Part shown: one piece after another, positions 47,601 through 61,260 of the stretch
Numbering within the stretch: the stretch's first letter is position 1
Layout of the letters: the number at the start of each line of letters is the position of its first letter
From: Onchocerca volvulus
Lineage: Eukaryota > Nematoda > Chromadorea > Rhabditida > Onchocercidae
Length of the DNA: 64,000 nucleotides
Direction of reading: 5' to 3'
Assembly: GCA_000499405.2 (NCBI GenBank)
Contig: HG738139.1
Location: forward strand, 2,150,976 to 2,214,975
Translations under genes and position numbers: made by a program
Notes under the pieces: generated by a model
What the model was told of the DNA's origin: nothing
Databases searched by the model: none
What the model saw: only the letters and a program-made list of their open reading frames with translations

Positions 47601-50600
47601 AAAACAAACTTAAAAATGTTAAGTTATTTGATATGATGGTATTTTAAGCGCCAGATAATTTTCAGTTTCTGTGATTTCAAAGTTAATTCAAAATGTCAAA
47701 ACTTATTTCTATTAAAATACTGCTTTTAAATTGATTTTAATTGAAATTATTGCAATAATTAAGCCCAAGTTGAACCTGATTGAGCATTCTTGTTAGATCA
47801 CGTTTTAACATTTCCATATGTGTCGCACGACAATCAGTACAAGTTCGTTTTTCACAATGAGCACAAATGTCCAAGACAGCTTTTTCCTCGCAAACTTTAC
47901 ATCGCTCCAAATTATACCTTTAAATTCACTAAAATTTCTCAACCCGAACCAGAATTTTAACTATATCTTTAACTGAAATTAATTAACTTTTAATTAATTA
48001 AATATTAATTGAGCACAATTCTTATTGCATTTTACTCTACAGATGTTTATCAGTTAACATGGCCAATATATGCTAATTGGATTGATAAGCAAAAACATAG
48101 TCTTCAGGCATTATCAGTTCTTCTATTCGATCTCTCTAAACAGCTGTGCAATTTTTCTGTTTTCATTTTGTGTTGAGGAGAAGAAGAGCATCAACTTGCA
48201 CCTGTCACAAAACTTTTCTCTTCCTAATATCATTTTTCCCTTCTCTTCCTTGTTATCAATATATCTTTCTTACGTAATCAAGTTTTAAGCACTTAGCCCT
48301 TCTCTTTCACTCTTCAATCTCCCGATATTTCCGCCAAAACTAAACTCAATCTGATATTGTCGTAAGAAAGAAGATGAAAACCATATATTCTTATACACTA
48401 ACTTCGAACGAACAAAACTTCATAATTCGAGAGTTTGAAAAGTTAATTCTTGGTGAATTTTTAAAACAGCACTGTGAACTGAATTTCATATGAATGAATT
48501 GAAGAAATTTTTTACGAAAAAAAAATATTTTCTAAAAAAAAGAAAAAACCAAAAACAAAAAACAAAACACAATGAAATCTTATCTTTTGTTTGTTTCTTT
48601 TCTTCCTTTTCTTCTCTTTTCCAGCAGTTATAAATATTGAACAATTACAAGAACAATACAAATATCCAATAATTAAAAAAGAAAAAATTATAAAAGTTTT
48701 TTTTTCAGATATTTCATCTCAATTTTAGTATTTTTTTCTACTTTTTTTTAATTTTATCTAATCCATCCATCTTTCCATTATATTTTATCCTATCTTCTCA
48801 TAATTCTAGTCATAATATTTTTGAAATAAAAATGAAAAAAAAAAAAAAAAAAGAAAATAATAGAACCTTTGGATGTAAGCTTCTAATTGAGCAGCATTAT
48901 CATCTGTTGCTTGCAGATGTATATCCAAAAAACCGGTAAGTGTATAATTGGATTGAAAATTTTTAACACCTTCATATGGTACCGGATGTTCCGCTCTACA
49001 TTCCGGACATTTCAATACACGATGAATCAAATCAACGCAATTATCCAAACACGGCAAACAAAATGTATGATGACATGGTAATAATTTCGGTTGTCTGCAA
49101 ATATTTTACAAAATAATCATTTAATTTTAATCAACTTAATTCAATTTCTTAAAGTAAAGATAACAAGATAACAAGTAATTGACAAGTTTCTTTTTCAGTT
49201 TGAAATAAATTCAACAATGTGAACTCTTTTTTTTTCCAATTTTGAGAGAAAAAAAAAAAAAGAAATTGCAGATGTAAGAAAACGATGAATCATTCATTCC
49301 CTTTGATATTATATCTTTTTTTATGATCGATTATATATTTTTAGACGAAAAAGAAAAAAGTGCTCATCTTGAGATGTATTTATCTTTACAAAAATACTTC
49401 CAATAATTCATTCACATGAAAATGCGCTTGAAAAAAAAAAGTATTTTGAAATGAATGTTAGTGATGTAATGAGCAGAAAAGGCGCACAAGCAAAAGGCAA
49501 AAAAGTAAAAGAATTTCAAGTTCAGCCAACAATAATGGAACTTGCAAAGATGCAATGAGAAAAGCGGGAATGTCATAAAGTAGAAGTTACTGAAAGCTAA
49601 TTTGACGTGATGTAAAATACAGGAAATTATTTCCAGAAAAAAGCAAGAATAGATCGGATTCAGAAGTAATTCTTCAGCGTGATACAAGTTAAAACGAATC
49701 ACTAAATATTCAGGCTGTAGATGACATTTCTGAATTTGTAACTCAAAGGAGCAGTTCTATCATAATTTCTCAAAAGTTTTCAAAATTTGTAACAGTAATA
49801 TTAGATGTCCTTGTTAAATTCACAATTTTTAAGTTAAAACGAGAAATCATAGATTTGATCGCAAATAAATAACAAATTTATTATTCAAAATCGAAATATT
49901 AGGCGAAAAGTATTTCCTAGAAAACTTTCGAAACTTTTAAATGCTAATGGAGAATAAAAATCGAATTCTATCTTCAAGGATCAGATCATATTAAAAAAAA
50001 TCTACTTGAAATATATATTTATTATCACATCACTTTATCATCGATATTCACCGATCATTCAATGAATGATATTTTCTAGTGCTAGCACAAGGAAACATTA
50101 AACATAGTAGTATTATGAATTTCTGAAAAGTGATCATAATATCAACCAATCATTCAATTTGATTTTATCACATACTGATTCAGATAGCTGGTAATGTTGA
50201 TTGTCTGATTATTTAGTCTAAATATGCGATTCATTTCAACTAGTATATATTTTATATATCAATGCTAAAGCATAAACTCCGCAGTTCTTTAATAGCACGA
50301 AGAAACAAATGAAATATGCTTTATTCTCGAAATTGAGTTATATCACGATGACGAGTGAAAACCAATATGAGGTTAGATTACGATGATACTTCATTTATAT
50401 AAGTGACCTACAGAAATTTCCGATTTACATAGATTTTCAAGTTTTAGCTTTTCTATTGATTAGTTGTTGTGAATAGGGGAACAAGAGGAATTTTACTTTC
50501 ATGGAATTGAAATTATCATGATTTTCAATATCTCGGATACGTCGTTAGCTATCAAAAGATATGTACCATAAAGAGAATAAATAATGCAAAAGTTTTATGG

Positions 50601-51354
50601 ACTGTAGGATTTTCGTTCAAACAGTTTACAGGAAAATCAATAAAAATTACTTTCATAGTAGGAAAAAAAAAGTTAAATTTTTTCAAATTAATCTTTTTCT
50701 AGAGAAAAGGGACTGTCCACAGCGGTCACCATCACACAAGATTAGAATAAGAAAATATAATGATAAGTTAATAAATAAACAAAGAACTATTTAAACTGAA
50801 ACTATTTCATTTTAAAAAGATAAACAATTTATTCATTGATTTAATAAATATCAAAAAAAATTTATTAAAATTTCAATTTATAATTTAAACTCGTAAAATT
50901 TCAGCTCAAAAGTCAAATTTTAGCTCAATATAAATTGAATATAATGGAATATATTAATGAGCAAAAAAAAGAAAGTGCACTTTCTTCCAGGAAGCTTAAA
51001 TTATTAATTCATCGATCAGTAATAAATTCAAAAATAAAATTTAAAGTAAATTTTAGACGAGAATTAAATCAAAATTATTAAAATAACATTTGTATATTTC
51101 ACATAATAATTTCGAAAAAATAATTTCATTTTCTAATGAAAAATTTTCATACATAAAAAATCTTACTTATAACGATCCAAGCAAATTGGACATGTTAATA
51201 GTTGTTCAATTTTTTCCAATGGATTTTCAAATTCTGGTGGTCGTACAGAAGGTGGAAGTAGAAGCATTTGACGAATCGGATCAAGAGATGTGGCGGCATT
51301 GGTCATTGTTATTTGCGATGATGTGGCGGTATTGTTCGTTGAAGCTGTAGTCAT
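41602..51354 (-). CDS. nhl-1: TRIM-NHL protein, NHL-1-like E3 ubiquitin ligase
   Basis: Nine minus-strand exons join in phase: 51354-51167, 49094-48867, 47917-47776, 47305-47210, 46862-46712, 46330-46218, 45481-43205, 42593-42333, 41790-41602; 1214 residues. A C3HC4 RING (about 55-98: CPICLDRY...LPCHHTFCLPC...CPEC) is followed by a B-box-like zinc module (about 144-170: CKVC, CAHC, CTDC, H), a coiled coil to about 305, a Ser/Asn/Thr-rich linker of about 600 residues in one 2.3-kb exon, and six NHL repeats (about 930-1214) with recurring 'NHRI.IF' and 'GVAVDD' cores, ending 'ENHRIQLF'. No filamin domain was seen between coiled coil and propeller. NHL-1 proteins are predicted E3 ligases; NHL propellers of related proteins also bind RNA. 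The start is the first in-frame Met; upstream exons cannot be excluded. The nhl-1 name is from memory of the RING sequence. Confidence 0.85.
42821..42898. repeat. Hairpin with 30-bp arms in TRIM-NHL intron
   Basis: Arm 42821-42850 pairs with 42869-42898 at 29 of 30 positions, with an 18-nt loop. It lies in the intron between the exons ending at 43205 and starting at 42593. The size is that of a microRNA precursor or a short foldback element; no known microRNA was recognised. Confidence 0.8.
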
Positions 51355-51515
51355 TGGATTGATACAATAAAAAAATGTCAAAAGTTTGGCTTCTTTTCTA
51401 GAAAATTACAAATTTCACTTATCGTCCAAAAAAAATATTATAACAGAAATAATTGAATTTTATCTTTTTTTTTTATCTAGTTTAGATAGATAAAAAGGCC
51501 TAAAGTGAAAGTTTC

Positions 51516-51901
51516 TAGATTTTCATTCTCAATCTCGACAATTATTGCTGTTGCTGCTGTTGCTGCCACTGTTGTTGAATGATGATAGAAGCAGTTTTGA
51601 TGAAAATTGAAAAGACGGAAGAAAGCTCGGATTTTTGCTCCTCCTGAATTATAAGTTTTAGTTCCTCCTCTCAAAATTTAGTTCCTCCTCTCAAAACGCT
51701 TCTTCTTCACATGAGATGTTGTAGAAAGAAGATTGAGTTCGAGACTTCGAGAACTCTAACATTTCCATAATCTCGGGCTCTTTTCTCTTTCCACTCTTCT
51801 CTCCTTTCGCTCTTTTCATTTCAAACGAACTATTTCCAAGTCATTTTTAACACATTTCAAAAATAAAAGATTTTAGATTTTCATTCTCGATCTCAAGATT
51901 A

Positions 51902-51934
<33 letters not shown>

Positions 51935-52004
51935 CTGGCACTGTTGTTGAATGCTGATTGGAGCAAAAAGTACGATGAAAATTGAAAAGGCGGAAGAAAG
52001 CTCG
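51516..52004. repeat. Duplicated roughly 120-bp module with CAG/CTG-type trinucleotide tracts
   Basis: The modules at about 51516-51634 and 51875-52004 share 'agattttcattctc.atctc', a GCT/GTT tract, 'cactgttgttgaatg', 'gatgaaaattgaaaag' and 'cggaagaaagctcg'. They lie just upstream of the TRIM-NHL start codon, so they may be 5' UTR or promoter. Confidence 0.7.
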
Positions 52005-54411
52005 AATTTTAACAAAAAGCTCAATTTCTTCTCTTCTCCCCTATCCCTCTAGATATTCTAGCTTGGAACGAAACTTTTTCCTTGTGAGAAATTATAAGGA
52101 TATTTTGGAAAATATTAAATGAGGAAAAGTTTCGAAATTTTGAAGCAAAATTCTTCATCTTTATAATTTACATTAATTATTGACCAAATGAAATATCTAT
52201 TTATATATATGATATAACAATGATAAGTACCATAGTTAAGTACCGATAATTTATAGCTTGTTTACTTACACAAAACTATGCTATTCTACGATATTTCATT
52301 TTCATGTAAAAAAATAAAATAAAATAAACAAGTAAGAAAAGAAAACAAAAAAAAAAAAAAAAACAGCTAAACATAATGCTTTGACAATTTACCTAATTAA
52401 TGAATTAACTTTTCAATCGATCATCTCTTGTGCTATTAAATTAGTAAAAAGTAAAGATGAGAGTGGTAGTAACACTTAAAAAGCTCAATGAAAACTGTAC
52501 ATTATTTACGTATGTATATACAGATACACAGAAATATACACAAAATGTACAGATATTCCATTTATTTACCTAACGAAATTTTGAATCAAAAACATTATAC
52601 TTTTGTTCCAAGTAATCTTAATTCATTAAGAATTTGTCTAAATTGGCCATTTGGCCATATATTCCCAGTAATGATAAAGTAAATTGAATTGAAATGAGCC
52701 TTGTCGAATGGATCATTGATTTGCAAATATGATGTTTTAAGTGAAGCTATTTTCGATCGATACATATAATAAAACGCTTTCGAATGACTAATGATGCACT
52801 AATGATTTCATTTTAATCTGATTTACTCGCACGAAATTAAAATACTCATCCAAATGTTCAATTTCAGAAATCCGATATATCCATCATATCAAATCTTGCG
52901 AAATCTTTCAGAAAAAAAACTCTCATTTATATATATATATACAATGATTGGAAAACTAAAAATCGATCGGTAATTTGATTTTAACGCATTTAGTGTTTTC
53001 ACAACAGATTACAGCAATTATTCTTTACATTGTCATTATTTTTTGGACGATGCTTCACTGTAATTGACAAATAATATAAGTTGCAATATGATCAATCAAG
53101 GGATGCTTTGATTTTCTTTTTATATCTTAATTAGTTAAATATATCTAATTTTATTAAAATTGATGAAATGAAGGAAAATTATGTGCATAACTTTCAAATA
53201 CCAACTGTTTTATTATTTTAGAAAAAAAAAAAAAAAAAAAAAGGAAAAAGTTTCGTGATATCCTTAATGCAATGACTAAGCAATTTCGTCAAGATTCCTT
53301 CCCATAAAATAAAACCAAAAAAAAAAAAAACTACTAACACGTAAAAAAATCCCACTTATGTTAGCGATGAACTAATTCTTTTTAGCAAATATATCACTGA
53401 ATAATTTCTTATTATTTCAGCTATTTTTTCTTCGGAAGAACAACTCTATATCATCCATCTTGATAATGAACAAAATGATTTGTAATTAATATTTCATTTT
53501 ATATATCCTAACAAATCTTTCCAAGTTAAGGCTACTTAAGTTAACGGTATGGAAGATGATTAACTGAAAGATAAATATTAGACGAAAACAATTTGTCATC
53601 TTCTTCAAAAGCAACGGCAATTAATGAGATCAAATAGTACAGTGACAGAATAAACGTCTGCTATCAGAGTGAACAAGGCTTCCAACCCTGCTATCACTAA
53701 AACAAAAAAAAAATTTTTCCATTCCCTTCAAAGCCTTGAAAAAAAAAAAATTACAAAAGGAAAAAGAAGTTAACTTGGTTCTGATTCGCTGGTTGGTTTG
53801 ATTTGAATTCTTATTATATATCAAAGCTAAGCTTACAGTTTAACAAATCAAAAAAGTATTATCAGTATTAACAGATTGATCTTTCACTTGTGAAATATTC
53901 TATCAAATTACGATTACATCAAAAAGTAAAAAAGCATTATCAGCAGATTGATAATAGATATATATGCCCCACTGTGGATATAGAAATAAAATAATGCAAA
54001 ATTTTTAACAAATACAAGTAAAGAATCACAGTCATAGCAACAAATACAAAATAACAACGCAAAAATAAATTAAAATCAACAATAAAATCGCGTTAAGATA
54101 AAGCGATAAAGCTTGGAAAAGCATAAGGCTTAAAGTCATTACTCATTAAACGATAATTAAATTTGCGCATAAAGAAATCAACGGATATAGCTACTTCTAA
54201 ACCTCTGGAAACTAAACTAATTTTAGCTCATATTCAGATATCAAAAAAAAAAAATCCTGCTCATACAAAATCTATGTTTAAAATATAGATAGCCAAATGG
54301 AATCAAGATTATCATTTTCCAAAAAATGGAGTTAATAAGTGCTATTAAAAAGTGCTATGTCCAATAAGTGCCACGAAATTCAATAATTTCAAACAACTAA
54401 ATTATAAGAAT
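52005..54411. other. Intergenic region between TRIM-NHL and SRP9 genes
   Basis: AT-rich with several poly(A) stretches, for example 53222-53242. No gene recognised on either strand. Confidence 0.5.
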
Positions 54412-55337
54412 CTATTTGGAAACAATGTGCCTCATTAACGTGGCTGTAAGCTTTTCCAATCGTTTCACATCCTGTATCTGATCCGTGTCGTATTGCAAGC
54501 AGACCACATCATCCGTCATTTTGAGTGTCATCTTGCCTTTCTTATGGTTATACTTTGTTACAAATCTGCAAACAACAGAATAAATTAGAAAATTAATTAC
54601 GATGAACTTCTATTTGAAGGAAGAGATGAATTATAAAAAATATTTAATCAAACCAATAAAGTTTTATCAATCAAATAAGCAAATCGTGACTACACAAAAT
54701 ATACATATATATTTTAAAGGAGCTATTATTATTATCATCAGTTGCATCAATTGCTGTTGATTACTGATGAATTTTTGAGTTAGAATCCCCTCGAGCAGTC
54801 ACTATCAAGAAATCAAAGAATGGAAAATGATATATGTGACGTAAGTTAAGCATGTGAGCTTAACAAATTATTCAGAGTTGTTTACAGCTTTCCTAACAAT
54901 TTTAGTTTAGATCTATGTTCCCTTTTTGACACTCGGGTAGTCACAAATATTGACCGAATAGTAATCTTCGTCATAATTGTACAACTAATCTATCTAGCTC
55001 AGTAATGTTATTTGTATGTAAGAAAAGAGCTGTAACGTAGTTATCGAATCGTTCTTTTTAATCTCCCGCCGATCAAAAAATCGATGAACACTGATTTATT
55101 GAATTAATTGCTGTTCAGTTTTTGTGATACAAACTTTCTAAAAGAAATTTCTAAAAGAAATAACTTCAACCTAAAAAAAACGTTATGGTGAATTCGATAT
55201 TCGACATTAACTTTCTTAAACTTTTCTAGATATGATTTTTAAAATTTTAATTAACCAATAAACCTGCATCGTGTTGGATTGCTCGTATAAAGTCGGTCGA
55301 CAGCTTTACTAAATTCTTCCCAATTCGTAAAATACAT
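54412..55337 (-). CDS. SRP9: Signal recognition particle 9 kDa protein (SRP9)
   Basis: Two minus-strand exons, 55337-55264 and 54565-54412, join in phase across a 698-bp GT...GCAG intron; 75 residues. The start 'MYFTNWEEFSKAVDRLY' aligns with the SRP9 N-terminus (a WEEF helix), and 'KMTDDVVCLQY', then 'TDQIQDVKRLEKL', match the SRP9 beta-strand and C-terminal helix core. SRP9 pairs with SRP14 to bind the Alu domain of SRP RNA and pause translation during targeting to the endoplasmic reticulum. At 75 residues it is slightly shorter than the human protein (86), having lost the C-terminal tail. The second exon is missed by simple length-cutoff frame searches. The identification rests on clear colinear similarity. 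Confidence 0.9.
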
Positions 55338-55537
55338 AATTCAAACGAATCACAAGATTTTTTTTTTCTTTTGTAATCTGTAAACTAAACAAGAAACTTT
55401 CAATATGAAATCGCATTATACACAATAGTCTCTTACTCACATACAAATGTTTCGATCATACAAGTTAACATCAAGACAAAGTAAATTATACACACTTCAG
55501 GATTCTAGAAAATACCACATTAAAGAAAAAATCACTT

Positions 55538-55678
55538 CACAAATACAACTCAATCACCGAATACCCCGCATTCCCAAGAAATTTTAGACGAAGTCAAACG
55601 AACTCAAGTTACTTCACGAACATAACTCAACCCCCCGAATACCAGCATTCCGGTAAATCTCAGACGAAGTCAAACTCC
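55538..55678. repeat. Tandem roughly 70-bp duplication upstream of SRP9
   Basis: Two units share 'acttcac.aa', 'aactcaa', 'ccgaatacc', 'gcattcc' and 'agacgaagtcaaac', diverged by several substitutions. They lie about 200-340 bp upstream of the SRP9 start codon, in unusually C-rich DNA for this window. Confidence 0.7.
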
Positions 55679-58224
55679 CACAACATTTCAAGAACACATC
55701 TTCCCGGGACAAATATTTTCAAATCATCATCCATACACTCAAATAGTTGCAGTCCGTAAAATTTTGTTTAAACCAAGAAATAAAGTACTACTGTTTCACA
55801 ATGATACAAATTGTGTTGAATTGTTTGAATCTTTGTGACAATTTCTGTTCCCATCCTGTCCTAATTTTCAAGATGGTAATGGCGGGAAAAGGAAGAGAGA
55901 CAATAACATACCGCTGAAGATTGAGAAAATATGAAGATAGCTATATTTTGTAGTGGTAACAGAGAGTGAGAGCAGACTGAAAAGGGAAATTTCGGTAATT
56001 AAAAAATTTTTAAAACTTGAAGGTTATTGATTCCAAATTTTAGTAAGAAAACATTTGCAAAAATTTGATTTCTTTTTTGGTTAAAATCGTAGCATACAAG
56101 AGGAAATTTGCTGCAGCGAGTCCGGAAAAATTATACGTCGATTGGATGCAAAGATTCTGCATTTCTACAATCTCTATCTTTATTTGTCAAGAATTTCTCC
56201 AGAATATCCTGGACGAGAGAATTCCAAAATTGTTAATAAAACTATGATGTAAGAAAAAACTTAATATATGAATTTGAGAAATTTATTCAAGTTTCACATA
56301 CAATATCGTTTTATTTGAAATAGTAATCACAAAATAATGCTTGAAAAAAGAAACTGAAACAGAAATTGAAATATTCCATAATATTAGTTTCAATAAAAAT
56401 TGTTCGGTGATAGAATGACGGTATAAGAAAATTTAACAACATGACAAAATGCACAAAATGAAACAAAAATTATTGAAGAATTCGAAATGAGAAAATATTC
56501 AATTAATCAAAGGTGATCAAATAAAAAAAAAAAGTGCAAACAACTAGGTTAGAAAAAATGACATAAAAATGAAATAAGAGAAAATGAAGTTTTTTATTAG
56601 AACCATTCTGGATAGGCTCTTGAGTTTATTAATCGTGTCTAATATAAGTTTTGGATCGATTTGATATTAATTAAATGAATCCCATATCTTTTAAAGGTAT
56701 TAATTGAGTCTTAAATCTTACTTTAAGTACTGTTAGCAGATTTCAATAAACTTAGGACCATTAATACCATTTTTCCCTTGTTACAGAATATAGTCACCCA
56801 AACAGATAAAAGATTCGCTTTTCTAACTGATATATCGTTTTCGAAATATTTGATACAAAGGTTCCAAAAAAGGAAAGAGGGTTTAGTTAAACAGTTTCTC
56901 AGTCCTTTTTTCAATGTTTTCCATTATCAGCTTCATTCTCTCCTTATTAATCTTGTTATATCTAAAATTTATAAAATCCAGTTTTATATAAATTTCTCGA
57001 AAGTAGAGTTTTGAAAAAGATATGAAAATTGAAATACATCAAAAAACATATTATAAAAGCAAGATACCCAAGAGATGAGAAAAAAGGTGAGAGAAAAACG
57101 ATATACATAATTTGAAAATTTCAAAAAGTAATGACAGTGTTTGTAAGATAGCAATAGAAAATGATAACGGATAGTTGTAAGTAGAGTAAAGATACCCGAA
57201 TAAATAATGAATCTCTCTCTCTACTTCATTTATAAAGATGAACACATTAAAATGAACAAAAAAAAAAAGTATATTGTTTGAATACATATTCAATATGACC
57301 CGGATAGAAAGAAAGAAGAGCATAATAGTTCAGGAGCAGATATTCGGTTTCTGTAATGCTCAATATCATTCAAGAGATATAAAAAAATAAATCAAAAAAA
57401 AAAAAAAAACAGACAAAATACACAATACAATTATCCTGAAATTGAATTTGATTAAATTTTATCACACCAATAAGTTTGTTTATGCTTATGCACCATGTCA
57501 TCGTTGTTTTCCTGTTCATGATTTGTTGTGATAAGTTCTTATATATATACTTTAACAACTAGCACTGACATGAATATTTCACTTAAATTACATGCAAGCA
57601 TTTTACTGCATGTATTTTTGACCACTGCATTTTTTCATATGTGTATGATTTTTTTTAGAAATACGTCATTGATTATCTATGCCATAAACTTGTATAAAAT
57701 AAAACAATAATCTATTATGGAGTTATGGAAGTAGCATTTTGTAAATGTAAGCCAAAACTTATACATTGTTATTCATCCAACCAATTAAATTAAGTGCACA
57801 TTACAAATTCAAGGCTCTAAATTTTTTCTTTATGCCTTTGAAGTACGAAATAAATGCAATAACAAATACTTTCTTTAAATTTACAGGAAAATATCTCCAA
57901 ACTACTTTTTTCTCAAGAACATCTAATATCAAATCAGAAAATATGATTTGCGAATTTTTAAAACTAAGCCAAATAAACAATAAAACTTCTGCGCAATGCT
58001 ATTTGTAAAAAAAAGAGTAAAAAAATATAATTTTATGAATATAAAAACGTTTCAAACAGTACATAACATTCATCTTGAAAATACTGTAAAATTTGTTATA
58101 CAAAAATATAAGCAAGAAGAAAGTAGTAAAATAATATTTAACCAGTATTAATTAGTAGCGAACATTGAAGAAGGAAAAATACACAGTAAAATGTTGTACA
58201 CCATTACTTACCATCGTATCCCAT
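55679..58224. other. Intergenic region between SRP9 and the TRA-1-like gene
   Basis: AT-rich. A plus-strand 60-codon frame at 56065-56247 ends in AAACTATGA and has no recognised homologue. No RNA gene was recognised. Confidence 0.4.
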
Positions 58225-58225
58225 A

Positions 58226-58302
58226 TTTGATAATAGATTTTGGAGTTCATGCTAATAATATATTCTGGAGTTCATTTTAATAATAGATTCTGGAGTTCAT
58301 TC
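58226..58302 (-). repeat. Three tandem 25-nt repeats at the stop codon and start of the TRA-1-like 3' UTR
   Basis: In mRNA sense the unit is ATGAACTCCARAATMTATTATYA plus two or three variable bases. The first copy begins one base before the TGA stop (58299-58297) and the other two follow in the 3' UTR. A donor-like ATG|GTAAGT at about 58208-58213 follows shortly after. Confidence 0.8.
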
Positions 58303-61228
58303 TGAAGTCTGTTGTTCATTTGTATTCAGTCTATTTGATTCCATATTCCTCAATTCGATACTTTCGAATGAAGATGTTAGTTCATCGACATTACTGAGAA
58401 CAATTGGATCCATGCCAGCCAAGTCACCAAATAAATCATCGTTACCAAGGTCTTGTAGTGAGTCTTTTTCCGGCTATAAAATTCCATTTTTATAATCACC
58501 AAAATTGGAATTTTGGAATTCTAAAGTTGTTAGATCAAATTTATAGATGAACTTCAAACATCTATAAATTTGACCTAATAATTTTTGGAGAATCTCAATT
58601 ATTCAGGAAAATAATGTAAACCATAACAGTAATCTGATAAATTTACAGTCTATATTATGAAGGAGATTCAAGAAGTTAATGATGCTAAGAAAGAAAAAAA
58701 ATTGTCAACTAAATTTTACAAAAGCTTACACCGTAGATTAATTTCATCAAAGAAAGAAAAGTCTTGGTAACTTAAGTTTATATCATCAGAATTAACAAAA
58801 TTGTCATCTTCTACAGTGTGTTCCCCGCACATTTGTTATAGTTTATATTCCAACTATTCAGGTATATTCATTACAGGATATCTTGCATTGATAGGGCAAT
58901 CACACATAAGATATGGTTAAGTATCAGATTTTCCAAAAACAGTTGGGAGATCCACGTTTAACCATTTTCACATTTATCTGTTGACAGAACCGAGTTTACA
59001 AAACTGAGCGAATTCCTTTTTTATTATAAAATAAATTTCTATTCAGAACTTTGTATAGGGAAAATTTCCAAAGCCTTTCTTCCCTATTGAATTTTCTCAG
59101 TATGCAAGATCGGCAACAAATTCTAGCTTTCCGTAATCTAGTGCACTATTATGTAACATTAGAACAAAATTTGGAATCAAGATAATTTTCCTAATCAAAC
59201 CATCCCAAAATCTTCCACATTTTTAGCCAATTATTTGAGATTACTACTTCATTCCAGATTCCTTGGAAAAACTTTCACCTGACATGACAACTCCTACAAT
59301 ACCACTAAAATAATAAACGTCCGAAAAATTACCATTTCGATTTGTAATCTGCTCGAATGTGGATCCGTTACACTGAAGTTATCTGTTCCGTATCTAGACT
59401 GAAATATGAAAAATTCATATTTCACAAGTTTATTAAAAGTTATGTGCGTATAACTGTTATGAAAATAGGACAAATCGCACGGTTATCGAAATAAATCTGA
59501 TCGAAATCATAAACATGCAAAGAAAACATGAAGCAAATAAAGGAAAATTTATATAATCAGTAGCCCTTCATGCGTAGAGCAAGCAATGAGATTTAAATTC
59601 AAAATATTGAGTTTTGCACAGGCCTTATGAAATCATAAGGACTATGCAAAACTCAAAGAAATTATATGAATTGTATGAATACCATGGAATTCACAAATAT
59701 ATCCAAAATAAATTTGGAATACAATATATTCGACGAAAAATAAAAGACTGAAACTGTAAAAATATGAAAATATTCACTTCAAGTTATCTGGCTTTAAAGA
59801 AAATTAAAAACGGCCAAAACTGCCATTCAAATAATTCAACTTCGATAGTTCTCATCAAAGTGCACATGATGTAGAGAAAGGAAACATAAAGCTAAATGCT
59901 TAAAAAGCGTGTCAAAAAGCGAAAAGAAAAAAGTAATAAAAAATAGATTAAAACGGAAGAAAAATCATTAAAGTGAAAGTTAGAATAACATCCCTAGAAG
60001 ATATTGTGAAATTATGTCTTGCTGAGATTTAAAAACAAAAAAGTGAATACATGCACGCACAATACACAAAACGCACCAGATTTACAAATATAAACGTATA
60101 TAAACGGACAAGCCACCTATTCTCTCAATGGTATATAAGGATTAAAAATCCTGTAAAACGAATATTTACTTACATTATCGGTGTTGATTTGCATACATGA
60201 AGACATCATTAACGGGTCCGTATATTGGTTCCCGTAAACTACTGCCGAGTGATCATACGTATTTGGGGATACCGGATATTGTGGATCTACCGTACCACCA
60301 AGCATCTGTTGCATATGAACATTTGGAAGTACAGGATCTGATATAAAATCGTTTGTCGGTAACGATTCCGTGCAATAATTCCTATCAGTCACAGAATCTG
60401 ACTGCTGTGTTCCGATTGCTGTACATTGTTTCTCTGCAAAACCTCTACTCTTCAAAAGAAAAAAAAACTACTAACATTTCTGAAAATTAAAAAAAGTGAA
60501 AATCAAGTTTCATTGATTAAAAAAGACTAAAGATGCTTCTAACTTTACTGCCTACTTATATCTAAAAAGAATCGCGCTGTCCAAAAACTCGTCAGAAAAA
60601 AGTCCTACTTAGAAGGATGGATTTTGTTAATTTTAATTATTATAAACTGTTCTATTCTAAATAATCACTAGTCAATAATATGCTACTTTTGAGCCTAAAA
60701 AATCTAAAAAATAATGATAAGGTACCCTGTAAATGGACCATAGACACTGTCTTTTGCCACAGGTTAACAAACATGAAAGTGTACAACAACAATTAATGAT
60801 TACAAAAATAATTTACAGCATTTTCATTCAGACACATAACAGCAATAACCTATTTGTTCAGTTTTGTAAGTACCACACTCTTGCTTAGTTTTAATTTTCA
60901 TTGGATGATGAGATGCAAGAGTCGCTGGTGTTGCAGTAGTATTACTGTTGTACATATAAAGATCATCCTGTACATCTTGCCGTTGCATTGGCAGTTTCAT
61001 CGGTGTTAAGCATGTCTGCAAATGATTTCAACAAAACACATAAATTTAGCTCAAAATTTCAAATGAGAAATGCAAAAAATTTTGAATGAAGCAAATTACA
61101 TGTATTGGTAGGATAGCTGAAAATTCACATCAATTGCTGTTAAATAATTTCATTTATTTCATCAGTGGTTATGATCAGTGCTATAAATCAACCAATTCTC
61201 CAATTCTAACTGACTAATATGCAGTAGT

Positions 61229-61260
<32 letters not shown>

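Noticed and set aside
56065..56247. Plus-strand 60-codon frame between SRP9 and the TRA-1-like gene
   Set aside because: No recognised family, no clear promoter or partner exon. Length is within chance for this DNA.
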